Program-made: the position numbers and the translations under genes | NCBI GenBank assembly: GCA_016858145.1 | Contig: JAEHOE010000139.1 | Span: forward strand, 1 to 64,000 | DNA from: Edaphochlamys debaryana | Lineage: Eukaryota > Chlorophyta > Chlorophyceae > Chlamydomonadales | Direction of reading: 5' to 3' | DNA length: 64,000 nt | Part shown: piece after piece, positions 48,216 through 61,051 of the stretch | How positions within the stretch are numbered: the first letter of the stretch is position 1 | Layout: each line of letters opens with the position of its first letter | The notes under the pieces: generated by a model | The model's input: only the letters and a program-made list of their open reading frames with translations | What the model was told of the DNA's origin: nothing | The model's database searches: none

Positions 48216-50785
48216 CTGCCGCCGCTCCGGGCCATGGCCAGGGCGCCACCACTCAGTGGCAGGCTGCGGGAGTGAAGCGCCGCCGCCAACCGTCCGTTCA
48301 GCGGCGGTAGCGGCGGCGCACCCGCCGACTCCCTTCCCTGCGCAGCCCAGCAGCTCAAGGCTTTCTGGCACTCAGCCTTGCCGTGCCTCGGCCCAGCTTT
48401 CCCTGCTCCCGTGATCACGTACCGTGGGTCCGCGGCCCCCAGGAGCGAGGCTCCTACCTGTGGCTGGTGCGTGCTCACCCGGCCTTACCAGTTGCCCCAA
48501 CCGAAGCCCCGAGTGAAATGCCCAGAGCGAGCCCCCATTGTGGCTACGGCTACGCGCTCAGCTGCATCCCCCGGCGTCGTCCTGACTACGCTGCATGGCC
48601 TACTGCGAGTACAGTACCCCCTTCTCACCTAAGCGCCGTTTCAAGCCGAGACCCAAGCGCCGTGCCACATACTGACAGCGCCTTGCGCCTTACCTATCTC
48701 CCAAGGGCAGCTAGCGCACTTAGGCGAAGCTTCCGGAGAAACAGGCACTCGACGGACGACTGCCGATGGCCGGACGGACACCGCTGCGGCCTCAATCAGT
48801 GTTACAGCCTGCTTGCCCCTCCGTCCCGACTCCCGTGGTCATGTCCTCCGCCAGACTTGTGACCTTGGCAACCCCAACACATATCGCCCCCCGCCCGCTC
48901 CCATGCTTGATATTACGCTCTTATCCGTGGCATGGACTTGCGCCCAGCAAACAGCAGCAGCAGCCATTCAGCCCCCGGACGACCCCTGGACCCCGCCCAC
49001 TGTCTATGCCTGGTCAATGCCTGGTCTATCTGTGCGTGGCCAACCGCCCGCCTTCGTTGCGGCATGAAGTTGTGCGATCGACGCATATGATTGCTAGTTA
49101 TGCGCTTAGCCGAACAGGCAGGGATTTCGCGCTTGCCATGGCTCCCCGAGCAAGCCACTTCCCCAAACCTGACCATCAATAACCCAAGCCCTGCAAGCCC
49201 CCGAATGCCCAATACCATATACGGTCCCGCCGCCGCCAGCCTGGCCCTACTATCAAGGTCCATCCCGCCAATCCAATGAACGACCACACTGCCCTGCGAC
49301 CTCAGTCCCTCGACACAGAACCCGGCCAGGAGGCGCCGCTTGCTGCTGGTGCAGGGCAATCATACGCGTATACATGCCGTACGGCTGCGATTCTGGTAGT
49401 AACGAACAAAGGGGAGCCACCCGTCCCGACACACAAGAAGCGGGGCAGCCCAAGGTTTATGCCATGCCGCCAAGCCATTCACCTCCACACCGTGAACTGA
49501 CTGACAGCGTGTGCCGTCTCCAGCAGGGGCACCACGTCCCACCAGCCCACCCGGCACCGCGCTTCGGCCCTTGTTCACGGCCCTTGCCGTGCAGGCCTCC
49601 CTCCCGCCCTTACCCCTAAACCCTACCCCCGCCCCCCCCCCACACACACACACCACACACACAGCACATCCACCCCGGCACATGACGACGCAAGATGAAC
49701 GCCAAACGCAGTCATGAGCGCCGCGGACTTCGGTAAGGACCCTTCCTCCTGTCATGAACCCCGGTCATCAACCTAGGCCATCCCCTGCCATTCGTTGCAC
49801 CCACCCACCCACGCAGTTACGACAGGCCCCCGCCCCCCGGCGCCGAGTGCGGGAGCAAATGCACACAGCTGCGTCCGCCTCAAAGCAAAGCCCTGTGATT
49901 GTGATGAACAGAAGCCGATTCAAGGATCACTCGCTTTCACATGCAACATATACCCGCCTCCCTTGCCCTTCCTCGATCGAGAAGGAAAGCGCGCCCGCCC
50001 CCACCGCAGTCAAGGAACCCCCCCCCCCCCACCTCCCCCGCCCCCTCTTGCCCCCCCTGCAGCGGTGCGAGCTTCGCAGCCTCAACGGCTCAACGGCTGA
50101 ATGCCCGGGCCCGGGCTCCCACGCACAGCCGCCGCCCCCTTTCGAAACGCCCCCTTGCTCGTCCCTCGCCCAATCGCCTCCGAGCATGCACTCTCACAGC
50201 ACGGGACAGCGCCATCACACAGGCGCAAGACTGCTGGCGGCATCCGCGCGAGCGTCGCACATCTGTATCGTTGTGTCTTCCTCCGACCTCAGGAGGCGCG
50301 GCGTCGGGGGCCATCGGGGGGCCCCAGCCCTGGGGGCCCTGGCTGGGGCGTGCCCCCGTGCCCCCGTGCCCCAACTAAGCCCGGCCGCAGAGACCGGCCG
50401 CCCGCCGTAGTCGGGGTGAGATGGTAGAACGGGGAAAGAGGGTCCCATTCCATCCTCTCTCCCCCCACCCCTTCCCCATCTTCAAGCTAGGGTGGGTGGC
50501 CCCCTGGCCCCGGTCCTGGACGAGCAGCGCCGTGCCCCGGTGCGGTCGGTGCGGTGCCCTGATGAGGTGGGGCCCCGCCCCCCGCTTGCCGCCCCCTCAG
50601 CACACGCGCTTGAGGCCCCCTCCTGCTCGGCTCCCTGCCTCCCCCCGCCCCGGCCCCCTGTCCCCCCACAGTGTCCGCGCTGTGCTCCTCATTCGCTCTC
50701 CGCCCTCCATGAATGGCATGCGTTGGCATACGCCCTCCTCCCCCGCCCCCGCCCCCCCCCCCCCGCCCCCTCATCCAGAGGGTGG

Positions 50786-53700
50786 CTAGAGCAGGGGTGT
50801 GGTGGGGTCGTGGGCGGTGGGTGCGTCCGGGTCCCCCTCGTAGCGGGTCTCGCATATGGGCTCCAGCTGGGGGGGGGAGAAGAGAGGGAGGATGGGGGGA
50901 GGGTAGGTAGGCAAGGGAGAAGGTCGTGGAGGGACGTGGAGGGTGGCGGAGGGAAGAGAAGAGGAGGGGCGGCCACCAGGGGTACAGGGCCAAGGCGGGG
51001 AGTGGGTGGGTGTTCGGGGCGCAAGATGACTGCAGAAACCTTCCCAGGGGGAAAGAGGCGCTGCTCCGCCGGACTCGGGTTTGGACCTGGATCCAGGGCT
51101 GCGTCGAGGGCTGGATCCAAGGCTGGATCCGGGGCTGGATCCAAGGCTGGATCCGGGCTCACCACGACGGACTTGGAGGTGATGGCGTTGGACAGGGACA
51201 CGTTCCGACCTCCCACCATGATGATCTGAAGGGGTGGTGGGTCAGGGGTAGGGGGGGGAATTAGGGGGAGGGTGAGAGGGAGAGGAGGTGGGTGCGTGCG
51301 CAACTGAAGCCAGGCGCGGAGCAGGGAGACACCCTGTGGTGAAACTGAAACCCTCGTGCCTATCCTCGGTGAATTGCCCGCCCACGGGATCTCCATTCCC
51401 ACGAGACTCTCTCCATAGATTCAGCCATACACGCCCCAACTCCCCGCCTGTCCCCCCTCCCCTCCCCGATGCACCCACCGCGTCGTCCCTCGCCCGAGAC
51501 CGACTGCGCCGGCCGCTGCCGCCGCCGCCCCCGCTGTGCGGCCGCGAGGGGTGGTGCATGGCGAGCCTGGAGGTGGCGCCGGGGGCGGAGGGGGAGGAGC
51601 CGGTGCCGTTCTCTGAGCTGGCGTGGGCGGGGGCGTGGGGGGGCGGGGCCCTGCTGGCGGGTGGGTGGGGGGTGGGGGGAGGACAGGTGGCGTCAGAAGC
51701 GCGGCGTCTTCAGAACTGCGGTCTTGGAAAACCAGGATTGCGTCCCCGCTGCACCGCGGCAACGCCCGCCGCCCCCGGTCCCCCGCAGTGGGCCCCATCA
51801 GGGCCGGCACAGAAAAACGCGCACCCACAGCGGTACTTCGCGCGCCACCGTAACCCCCTCCACGCACTGATTGACCACCCTGTCCGCACGCCCCCCACCC
51901 CCCACCTCCCACCCCGCTCACCCCGGCATGGCGCCCTTCCCCCGGTGGTGGTGGTAGTGCCGGTGCAGCCGGGGCAGGGGCGCGGAGGCCGCACCCCCGC
52001 CCCCTTCCCCGCCTCCCGTGCCTCCCCCTGCCCCTCCTGACCCTCCTGCCCCTCCTGCCCCGCCCCGCCCTGCCCCTCCCCCCGCTCCTCCCCCCCCTGC
52101 TCCCGCCCCTCCGTTCCCGCTGCCCCGGGCCGCGTCCGCCCGCGCCGCCGCCTCCAGCTGCGCCCTCAGAGCCACGGCAAGGGCGCCGCTGCGGGAGGCG
52201 GGGCCGCCGGGTCCTGCACCGCCGTTGATGGGCCGCGCGCCCGACTCCTTCTCCTGCGGAAGGGGGGTGGGGTGAGGAGGCGTTTGGTTGGGGAGCGCAT
52301 GTGCAGGAAGTGCGATGGGGAGGCGAGACAGGGCAGAGCAGGACCGGGTGGCAGGGGCGAGGCAGAGCCGCCGATCATGCCCCAAACGCCCGCCAACCCC
52401 ATCGGCGGCCCCCTCGGCCCCCTTTCCCGACCAGGGCCCAGCAACCCAGCAGGCGGCCACCCCCGGGTCTGGCTGCTTGGACTGCCCTTCCCGCTGTCTC
52501 CCGAGCTTGTCTTCCCAGTCGCCCTAAACGAAGCCCCCCACCCCCCAAAGGCCCCCTCCCCCCACCTTGGCCGCCCTGCGCTGCTCCGGGGAGAGGGGCG
52601 TGTAGGCCTGGATGGAGGGCGTGGGCCCCGGCTGCTCCCCGCGCAGGGCCGTGAGGGTGGCCAGAATGGACTCGAACGAGGGCCTGGGGGGGGGGGCGTG
52701 GGAGGGGGAGGGGTGCGAAGTTGGAGAGGCGGATGGGGACCGGTTGGGGGTGTTGGTGGAGGCGTCGCCGGGCCAGTCACGGCGCTACTGCAGACCAGCC
52801 TCCTGCCTTGACCGCTAGCGTAGCTCTTGTCACCACGCCCGTAAAGCCCCACATTCGCCCCCCCCCCCCCCCCCCCCACACACACACACGCTCCCCACCT
52901 CTGGCCCGCGTCCCGGTGCCAGCACGCCTCCGCCAGCTCCCTGAAGCCCCCGGGGGTGCCGGGGGGCCAGGGGGGGCGCTTGCCCTCCTTGGAGGTGAGG
53001 TGCCCCAGCAGCGCCCCCGGGACACCCGCGTAGGGGTAGCCGCCCGTGAACATCTCTGGGGGGGGGGGACGGAGGAGGGGGGGAGGGGCCAGGGGGGGAG
53101 GGGGGAGTTGGAGGAAGGCGGGGGAGTAGAATTTGTGGGGCGCGGTCGCGTGTTGGATGGTGTTGAGAGGGTTGGGTCGAGGGTAAGCAGCTCGAGAGAA
53201 GTGCCTCGGGCCCCCCTTCCCGCTTCTCAGCCTCATAGTACCCTTACTTCTCATGCCCCCGACCCCTGAACCCGCTCCCCCCCTCACCCCAGAGCGTGAC
53301 TCCGAATGCGTACACGTCAGCCGCCTTGGAGACCTGCGGCAGGGGTGGGGGGGAGGGGGGTGGGGAGAGGCGATTAGGGCTCTGGAGGGTGGGGCGGTAG
53401 GTGAGAGCGGCACGGCCTAGTTCATACCTGGCGGTAACGCAGGCAAAATTTCACCACCACCCCTCCCCCACCCCACCCCCACCCCGCTCGCCTGCCCATG
53501 CAGCAGCACCTCCGGTGCCATGTGCGTGAGAGTGCCCTGGAAGGTGGAGGACACGTGGGTCGACAGGGGGTCGATCTTGATGGCCAGGCCGAAGTCCGCC
53601 ACCTGACAGGGGGGGGGAGGGGAGGGGAGGGCAAGCGGGGTGGGGAGGCAAGAGGGGTGTAAAGGGCTGCTCGTGCGAGCCAGGGTAGCCAGGCAAAGGC

Positions 53701-56700
53701 GCTCGCTTCCTACTCCCACGCCCAGCGCCCGACCCCGTCCCCTATCACCCTCCCCCCCACCTTGGCTGTGATGCCTCTCCCCGCTCCGCCGCACGACTTG
53801 AGCATCACGTTGTCCGCCTTGAGGTCTGGGGGGAGGAAGGGGGGGCGCAGGGGGGGCTGAACGGGAGGCACGTCGCCTAACAAGATGTATTCGCACGCCA
53901 TTGTAGACAAGACAGGGTCTGTGGAGTTTTCGGGGTTGGGAAATTGAGCCCTCACCCCATCCGCCCCCCACCCCCTTTCCGCCCCCCACCCCCGTGCCCC
54001 GTGCCGTGCCGACACGTGCACGTGTCAAAACACACCTGGCGCTCCCCCCGACACCCCCAAGGCTTCCCCCTCACCCCCGTGCAGCACGTCGTTGAGGTGC
54101 AGGTGCAGCAGGGCCTTGGCCACGTCAGCAGCGGTGTCCAGGATGGCGGGGTAGTTGAGGCCGACCTCTGCATTCCGAGGGGGGGAGGGGGGGCAAGGGG
54201 AGGGCAGAGGGAGGGGAGGGATGAGGGATGAGGGATGAGGTATCCCCGTTTCCGATCCACCGCGTCCCTTGTTGATTACTATCCACCCTCCCCGTTTGAG
54301 AACCCTCTCTCCCAACACACACTCTGCCCCCTTGCAACCCCTCGCCCCCAGCCTCCAGCCAGCTCACGTCCGAAGAACAGGTTGGCGTCCAGCGCTTCCC
54401 TCAGACACCCCTTGTCGCAGAACTGGTTGAAGGGGGGGGGGGGGCGGAAGGGCACGGAGTGTGAGGTGTGTCGCCTAAAATCAAGAGGGTCAACTCTGCT
54501 GGCGTTCTGCCGTGTTCGCCCACCCCTCTTTAGTGGCAACGCAGCGCGCTGCTACTCATCTTCAACAGCTCCGCTTCATACCCCTCCCTCCTCCCCCCCA
54601 ACCGCCCCCCCTCCCTCCGCCCCCCCCCCCACCCCCCACCTCGATGACCAGCTGCACCTCGTAGCTGTGCACCCCCGCCGTGCCCCGCCCCGCCGCCTCG
54701 TCCAGGTCGGCCTTGAAGGGCAGCAGGGGGTCCTCCAGGGGGGGGACGGAGGCCATGGAGGCGTTGCCGTTACTTGGGGAGCGGGGAGGAATGGTAGGGC
54801 GAGGGGTGAGATCGCGTCACCTGAAAGATCACTGCCCATGACCCCCGCGGTGATTGCTGTCACATGCCCGCATGCCCGTGTGTCAGTCACTGGACCCTGC
54901 CCCGTGGCCACATGACTAAGCCCCGCAAGCCTGCATGACTTAACCCCCCGACTCACTGCCCCCCCACGATGATGGCCGAGGCCGTGAGGTCGTCCGAGGG
55001 CCGCCCGCCCCCGTGGTCCGAGGAGGAGTCCTGGGGGGGGGGGGGGAGGAGGGAGCTTAAGGCGAAGGCGAAACCGCGGAAAACAGGGGCGCCGACACCA
55101 CCCTGCAGCACGGCTCGGGAGTGATCGCGGCCCGCTTGGTCCAGCTTAAGCTGGCTGTGGCTTTAGGATCCGGATCCGGATCTCGATCGCACCCTCACCC
55201 TGAGCGGCTTGATCTGGTAGGTGTAGGTGGCGACCACGTTGGGGTGGGCCAGGGAGGAGCTGATGGCAGCCTCCCTGAGAGGTAGGAAGGGGGGAAGCAA
55301 GGGTTGAGCCCAAGGGTTTTGGTGTGTGCCCAGGTAGTTGTCCCGCCCTCTCCGTGGTCCTCCGGAGCCGGCCCATCGACGTGGCACGGCCACATGCCGT
55401 GCCCCCCCCCGATCCGACCCCCGGAGAGGACCCAGATCCAAGGTCCAAGATCCGGATCCAGGAGATCTCACATGACGGCCATCTTCTCCCGCTTCTCCTT
55501 GCCGCTCATGTTGGCGGGCAGGATGATGGTCTTGATGGCCACCTCGGTGCCCCGCCACAGGCCTGGGGGGGGGGGGGAAATTGAAAGGGGAGGGTTGAAG
55601 GGAAGGGTCGAAAGCGACAGCGGCGCCTAGCGGGGTCAAAGCATGGCACGAGCCACGCTGCCTCCGGCAGACCTGCGGCCACAGCCCTCGCGTCCCGTCG
55701 GCCACTGAGGCCCCGCCCCAACCCCACACCCACTAACAAGATCTGGCTCAAGTACCAAAGTCCCCTCTCGCCCACCCCCGCCCCCACCCCCACCCAACCC
55801 TGCCAGCCCTTTCCGCCGCTCCGCTCACCTCGGTACACCTTGCCAAACGTGCCCTCCCCAATCATCTCCCTAAGCACCAGGTCGCTGCTTATCCCGCCGC
55901 CGCCGCCGCCGCCCGCCCCGGGCCCGCCGCTGCCGCCGCCCGTGCCGCCGCCGCCGCCGCCCGCCCCCGCCGCCCCGCCGCTGCCCCCCTTGCCCAGGCC
56001 GCTGTGGGACATGCGGAGGGAGTGGAGCAGCTGCTTCCGCATCTTCTCGATCTTGGCTGCAGAGGGAAAAGGCAAGGGGGTAGGGAGGGGGGCAGAGGGG
56101 CACGGATCAAGGTCGCATGCGGGGATGCAGGCAGGGATCCAGACAGGGGATCCAGACAGGGGATCCAGACAGGGGATCCAGACGGGGGCGCCAGATGCGC
56201 CTGCTTCTGCACATTCACGATCATGGCTGCGAGTCAAGAAGCGGGCAGCCGAAGCTGAGCGGATCCACGAGGGGGTGATGGGGGGGGCCTGCTGCGGAGC
56301 ACGCCTCCGTCCGCCCCACTGCCCGCGGCCGTCTCCCAAACCCTCTCGGTATGACTCATGCCCCTACCCCCCGGTTTTGAGCGGGCCTACGGCCCTGACC
56401 GCCTGTACGCTTTCAGTACCGCCCTCCCCAACCCCACGACGCAGAAGGCAGGCCCGGAGGTGCCTCCCAACCTCCATCACCCTCCCCCCCCTCCCCACGA
56501 CCCCGCCTCCCACCCACCCGCGGGGTTGGACGAGCGCTGCGGCTCCGCCCCCACCACGTCCCCCCCCTCCGCCTCGGCGCCCGCGGGATCCCCCCCCAGG
56601 CACTCGATCAGGTTGTACTGCCGCTTGAGGAGGGCCTCCATGCGCTCCTTCTCCTGGGGGGGGGGGGGAGGCAAGGGAGGCAAGAGGGGGGGGCAAGCGG

Positions 56701-59700
56701 GGCAAGGGCAATTCACCTGTTGAGCTGGCACCCTGAACCCATCCACCCGCTTCCGCTACCCTTCTCCATTCTTCAGCGCGCTCGCCTTCCTTTCCCCCCT
56801 CCCCCCCACCTGCAGCAGCACCCGCGCAGCTTCCTCCAGCTTCTCGTTGGCGGACTGGAGGAGAGGGGGGCGAGGGGCGAGAGTCAGGGTGACGATGACT
56901 CACACCGAGTCCTGCCTTTCGTCACCCGAATAGCCGACAGCTGCCTGCATGCGCCCTACCTCCTCCCCGTCCTGTCCCACGCCCTAACCCGATAGACATG
57001 CCTCCACCCTTGCCAGTATTCCCCCCAAACAATCCCCCGTCCCCCCCACCCCCCACTCCACTATTTCCCCCAAAGGCTCACCAGCACCTCCGTCAGCAGC
57101 AGCCGCTGCTGCGCTCGTCCCACCAGCGCCAGCATGACTAACGTGGACAGCACCACGGACATGACCACCACCTGACAGGGGGGTGAGAGGGAGGGGTGAC
57201 AGGGGGAGGAGGGGTCGGTCGGATCCCAGCCGGGTCCGGCTCCATATCCCTACCGCCACCACGTCAACCCAACCCGTAAACACAAACACGCGCCGTGGGA
57301 AGAAGAGCTTGAATCAAGGGGAGTGTGCGGGTGCAGTCGGACACCTAAGCCTCACACTTGCAACGCGTTTCTTCGGCCCAGAGCCGTCGTAAGTTGGGGT
57401 CGGCTCCGGCTCCGCATCCCTCGACCACACTCAAGTCACCCCCCACACACCCCCAACCCTGCACCCACCATGGCCATCAGGGGCCACATCCAGGCGAACC
57501 GCCGTCAGGGGCCTCGCCCCACGCGTTACAAACACACACGGCCCCCCCCTCCCCCCCTCCACCACCTCCGACCCACCATGGCCACCAGGGGCCACATCCA
57601 CGCCGGCTCCCAGCCCCGTGCGTCCACCACCGTCAGGCGCCACAGGTTGTTGGGCACCGGGATCTCAACCATCTCGGGGTGCTTGAGGGGCTGGGGGGGA
57701 AGAGGGGAGGGAGAAAGGAGGGGGGGCGGAGGTAACGTGTGTGTTTCGTGACGCGGGGGACCAGCTCGTGGTTCGCATACGGCAGGGGGCAGGGGGTTCT
57801 TCCCTCCGTCAACGCCTCGCCCCCACTCCCTCCAACCCATGTATCCCTCCCCTCTCCCCGCCCCCCCTCCTCTCCCTCCCCCCCCCTCCCTCCCCTCCCC
57901 CCCTCTCACCCTGTCCCTCCCCGCCATGACCACCTCGACCGCAGAGTCCGTGTCCTCGCCCCGAGTGAGGCGGTACGACAGGCCCTGCTCGCGTAGCTCA
58001 TCGATCCGTACGACACCGTTGATGAAGCGGTCCCACTGGATCAGAACCGTCGCGAAGCCTGGGGGGTAGCGGGGGCGCGAGGGGCATGGGCCGGCGTGGG
58101 TTGGGGCGAGGCTGGGCAAAGGATGTTGCGGCTGAGGAGAATGCCGCCAGCACTCAGCAGACGTGAGGAAGAGGTCGACGCGAGATTTTTGCAGACCCAC
58201 GCACCACGAGCCCCTCCTTTTCCTCAAGCTCCCAACCCACCCCCAGCCCCCTCCTTACTTCCCCAGGCGCCCGACCCAACCCCAGCCCCTCCCTTCCCTC
58301 ACGCGCCCGACCCACCCCAGAACTTGGACCGCGTGACTGGGTCGTAGCAGGCCGAGCAGTTGGGCGCCGTGAAGTTGAGGCCAAAGGTCTCATTGGGCGC
58401 CGAGTTGGGGACGAATATGGGGAAGCGGGCGGGCGCGCCCATGAAGCCCTGGGGTGTGGGAGGCACAGAGGGATGGGCAGAGGGAGGATTCGGCAGGAAG
58501 ACGGAGTCAGGCGGGACAAGAGGGGCTCGATATAGGGACAGCACGGGAGGCGGAGTGCGGACGCAGCACCAGCCGTCCCTCCCAGCCCAGCCGCCCCCAG
58601 CCGCCTCCAACCGCTCCAACGGTCACCTGGACGAGCATGTACGGCCCCGCCAGCGTGAGGTTGTGCGCCTCTATGGTGCGGTAGGCCACCGCCTGGTTGC
58701 GCGGGTCGGTGAGCAGGTTGTAGCCGATGGCCTTCTCGGAGCCTGTAGGGGGGGGGAGGGGGAAACAGGGCGGGAAAGGGGTTGGGGGCAGAGCGGGGCC
58801 GTGCATCATCCAATGCTTTCCTGCCCTCCCGCTTCCCCTGTTGGCCCTAACCGCTCCCCTTTTGTCCCCGCATGCCTCTCTAGACCCCTCCCCCTGTCAG
58901 GTCCCCCCCCCCTTGCCTGCCAGCGGGTGCACCGCCAGCACCACCCCCTGCGGCGCCAGCTGCATGTTGGCGATGGACCCCGCGGCCGTGAAGAAGGTGA
59001 GCTCGTCGGCCAGGGAGGGGAAGGTGGCGTTGAAGGTGGGGAAGTCGGGGTAGCGCGCCACGAAGGACTGCATCACCTGGGGGGGGCGGGGTGGGGGGGT
59101 GGGAGGAAGGGGCCGGGGAGGGAGGGGGTCAAAGGGCTATTCATGGGGCAGGGCAGGAGATGAGAGGTCGGGCAACAGGACGCGGGGAGGAAAGGAGGGG
59201 AGATGGATGGGTCGGCCGCGGGGGTCGGGCCTCCTGATGGCCCTGGCTGCGCACATCCACACGCCAAGCAACCAGCCGACGAGAGCCCTCATCGGCCCCG
59301 AAGCCCTACGCAACTTGCCGGGTACAGGACGCCATACCGCCCCCAAAACCCCAAACTGAGATCCCGAGCCACGCTCACGCCCACACCTAGCCATCCCCGC
59401 ACACGCCCTTCCAAGCCAGGCGGACTCAGGCCTGCCCCCCTCCGGGCGCCGTGGTCCCTTCTTGGAGCCGTCCGGGCCCAAGCAGCGCACGCAGGCCCAG
59501 CTTCAAGCCAGGCGAGCGCCAGCCGCCGTCAGAGACCTGAGCCGAGGCGTGCTTAGACCCCGGCCTCTCGAGGCCCCCAGGCGGCCCGAAAGCCCCACTG
59601 CGCAAGCCCCACCCGGACGTAAGGCGATGAGGCCCTGAGCCGAGCCGCTGGGCCGCGGCCAGGGATGCTGCTGTGGCTCCTGGCCCCAGCTCCGCACCCC

Positions 59701-61051
59701 GCCGGCTGCAGCGGTGGAGGGCTGTCCACCCATCTCGAGGGCGGCGAATGCCCTCATCGCGCGAGGATATCACTTCCCCGCGCACAGCACCGCCCCGTGC
59801 CGCCGCTTCTTGCCGTGATTGAGGCCCCATAAGGCTGAGCCGTGATCGAGGCCCTGTGAGCTTAAGCGCTGCTCCATGCGGCCGTGTCGCCACACTCCCG
59901 TGATTAGCGCTCTTTGAGCAAGAGCACAGGTGGCCGGGCGCTCGAGAGACCGCCCGTGCTCAAGTCCCTCGCCTCCCGCGCCCGTGGCCGGCTGCCCTCG
60001 GCCCAGCCCCAGGAGACGGCGCCAGCAGTCGCGGCCGGGCAGACCACTCCGCACCTCGCTCCGTACCTCGCTCCGCACCTCGTTCCGCACCTCGCTCCGA
60101 GACCCTCAGCGCCCCGCAGCGCTCCTCAAGGGCGGCCGTACGCCGCTACCCCAGGAAACCGCCCCGCCGCACCCCTCCTGCCCTGCCCCCCCTCGCCCCT
60201 CCCCACCCCGTGTCAGGACCCCACCTTGACCGGCAGCAGGCACGCCCGCAGCTCCGACACGATGGTCTGCGCCTTGTCCTTGGCGCGGTTGTGCGCCGCG
60301 GCCGCCCGCGCGCGGCGCTCCGAGCCGGCCGCCGCCAGCACCCCCCACAGCCCCAGGCCCAGCGCCACGATGAGCACCACCAGGGGCACCACCAGCACCT
60401 TCTTGTCGCTGCGGACCGCCAGCAGGAAGGCCTGGGGGGGGGAGGGGGGGAGGCGGGTTGGGGGGGTGGGGGGGTTGGGGGAGTTGGGGGGGTTGGGGTG
60501 AGGGAGGGGACATGCCGTCCCAGCGGCAGGTTTGCCGCACCCGGCAGGGCCCTTGCCCTGGCCCGGGAGCCCCCTTCCCCCAGGGGGCATCCCTCAGGGG
60601 CAGGATGACTCACGTGTCTCCGCGCCCAGCCGGTCTTGCTGTGCTTCAGGTGGCCGCCTGCCCCTCCCTTGGGTGTACCGCCGCTGTCCGAGAGCTTGCC
60701 CCGGTGCCGCAGCTTCTTCGCCAGCACGCCGAGCGCGAACGAGTCGCTCAGCGTCGCCATCGAGTTCTGCTGCACCACGGACTTGATGACCTCGGTGTCC
60801 ACGCCGACCGAGCTCGCCTGCGTCTTCTGCCCATTTTGCTGCGGGGTTGCTCCCGTGGAACCCTTTAAGCCGCCGTTTCCGGTCGAAGTTCCCTCGTCCT
60901 TTTCCGACCGCAGCGGGTACAGCGGCGCGGAGCTCGGGACTACTCTCGAGCCCGCATTTCCGTTCAGCGCAACGCCGTTTGCAGCCACGCCATTGCCTGA
61001 AGCGCCATTGTGAACCGTCACAGCGATATGGCCCGTCGAACCTTCTATCAT
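50786..61051 (-). CDS. CHASE-like receptor with tyrosine-kinase-like Ser/Thr kinase domain
   Basis: Twenty-six minus-strand exons join in phase to 1,152 residues: 61,051-60,614; 60,431-60,225; 59,076-58,917; 58,742-58,627; 58,448-58,316; 58,058-57,910; 57,690-57,577; 57,171-57,082; 56,854-56,810; 56,653-56,518; 56,056-55,829; 55,562-55,472; 55,274-55,199; 55,030-54,957; 54,772-54,640; 54,422-54,368; 54,167-54,075; 53,825-53,761; 53,602-53,483; 53,333-53,288; 53,055-52,899; 52,683-52,566; 52,253-51,922; 51,617-51,479; 51,225-51,163; 50,866-50,786. Membrane segments lie at about 157-180 and 434-457. The loop between them reads as a CHASE sensor (GVVLAVHPL...EKAIGYNLL, NLTLAGPYMLVQ, RFPIFVP, KFWGFATVLI). 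After a coiled coil and a Gly-rich stretch comes the kinase: GEGTFGKVYRG, VAIK, HGDLKADNV (non-RD), DFG (804-806), APE (about 830-832), DVYAFGVTLW. The C-terminal tail is Gly/Ala-rich. An extracellular ligand probably controls cytoplasmic phosphorylation; ligand and substrate are unknown. Confidence 0.88.
51080..51160. repeat. GCTGGATCC repeat in an intron of the CHASE kinase
   Basis: Six near-tandem copies of (G)GCTGGATCC(A/G) with spacing of about 14-18 bp lie between the exons at 51,163 and 51,479. Confidence 0.85.
56125..56190. repeat. GGGATCCAGACAG repeat in an intron of the CHASE kinase
   Basis: Four tandem units of about 15 bp (GGGGATCCAGACAG) lie in the intron between the exons at 56,056 and 56,518. 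Confidence 0.85.
57466..57498 (-). repeat. Partial duplicate of an exon end in the following intron
   Basis: About 31 bp covering the end of the 57,690-57,577 exon, including the codons of WPL.AM and its donor, recur at 57,466-57,498 with three changes. The copy keeps a potential GTGGGT donor and could act as an alternative 5' splice site, although nothing shows that it is used. Confidence 0.75.

Larger units (their letters stand above)
46353..50785. other. Gene-free interval with dispersed-repeat copy B and small tandem repeats
   Basis: I see no supported exon. Contents are copy B of the dispersed repeat (about 47,060-47,925), a 62-bp tandem repeat (48,070-48,215), a CA-rich tract at about 49,640-49,665 and C-rich runs. 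The right end would contain the 3' UTR of the CHASE kinase gene. Confidence 0.6.

Noticed and set aside
49610..49630. CCCCTAAACCCTACC, which looks like plant telomere sequence
   Set aside because: It is a single partial occurrence in a C-rich stretch, not a tandem array.
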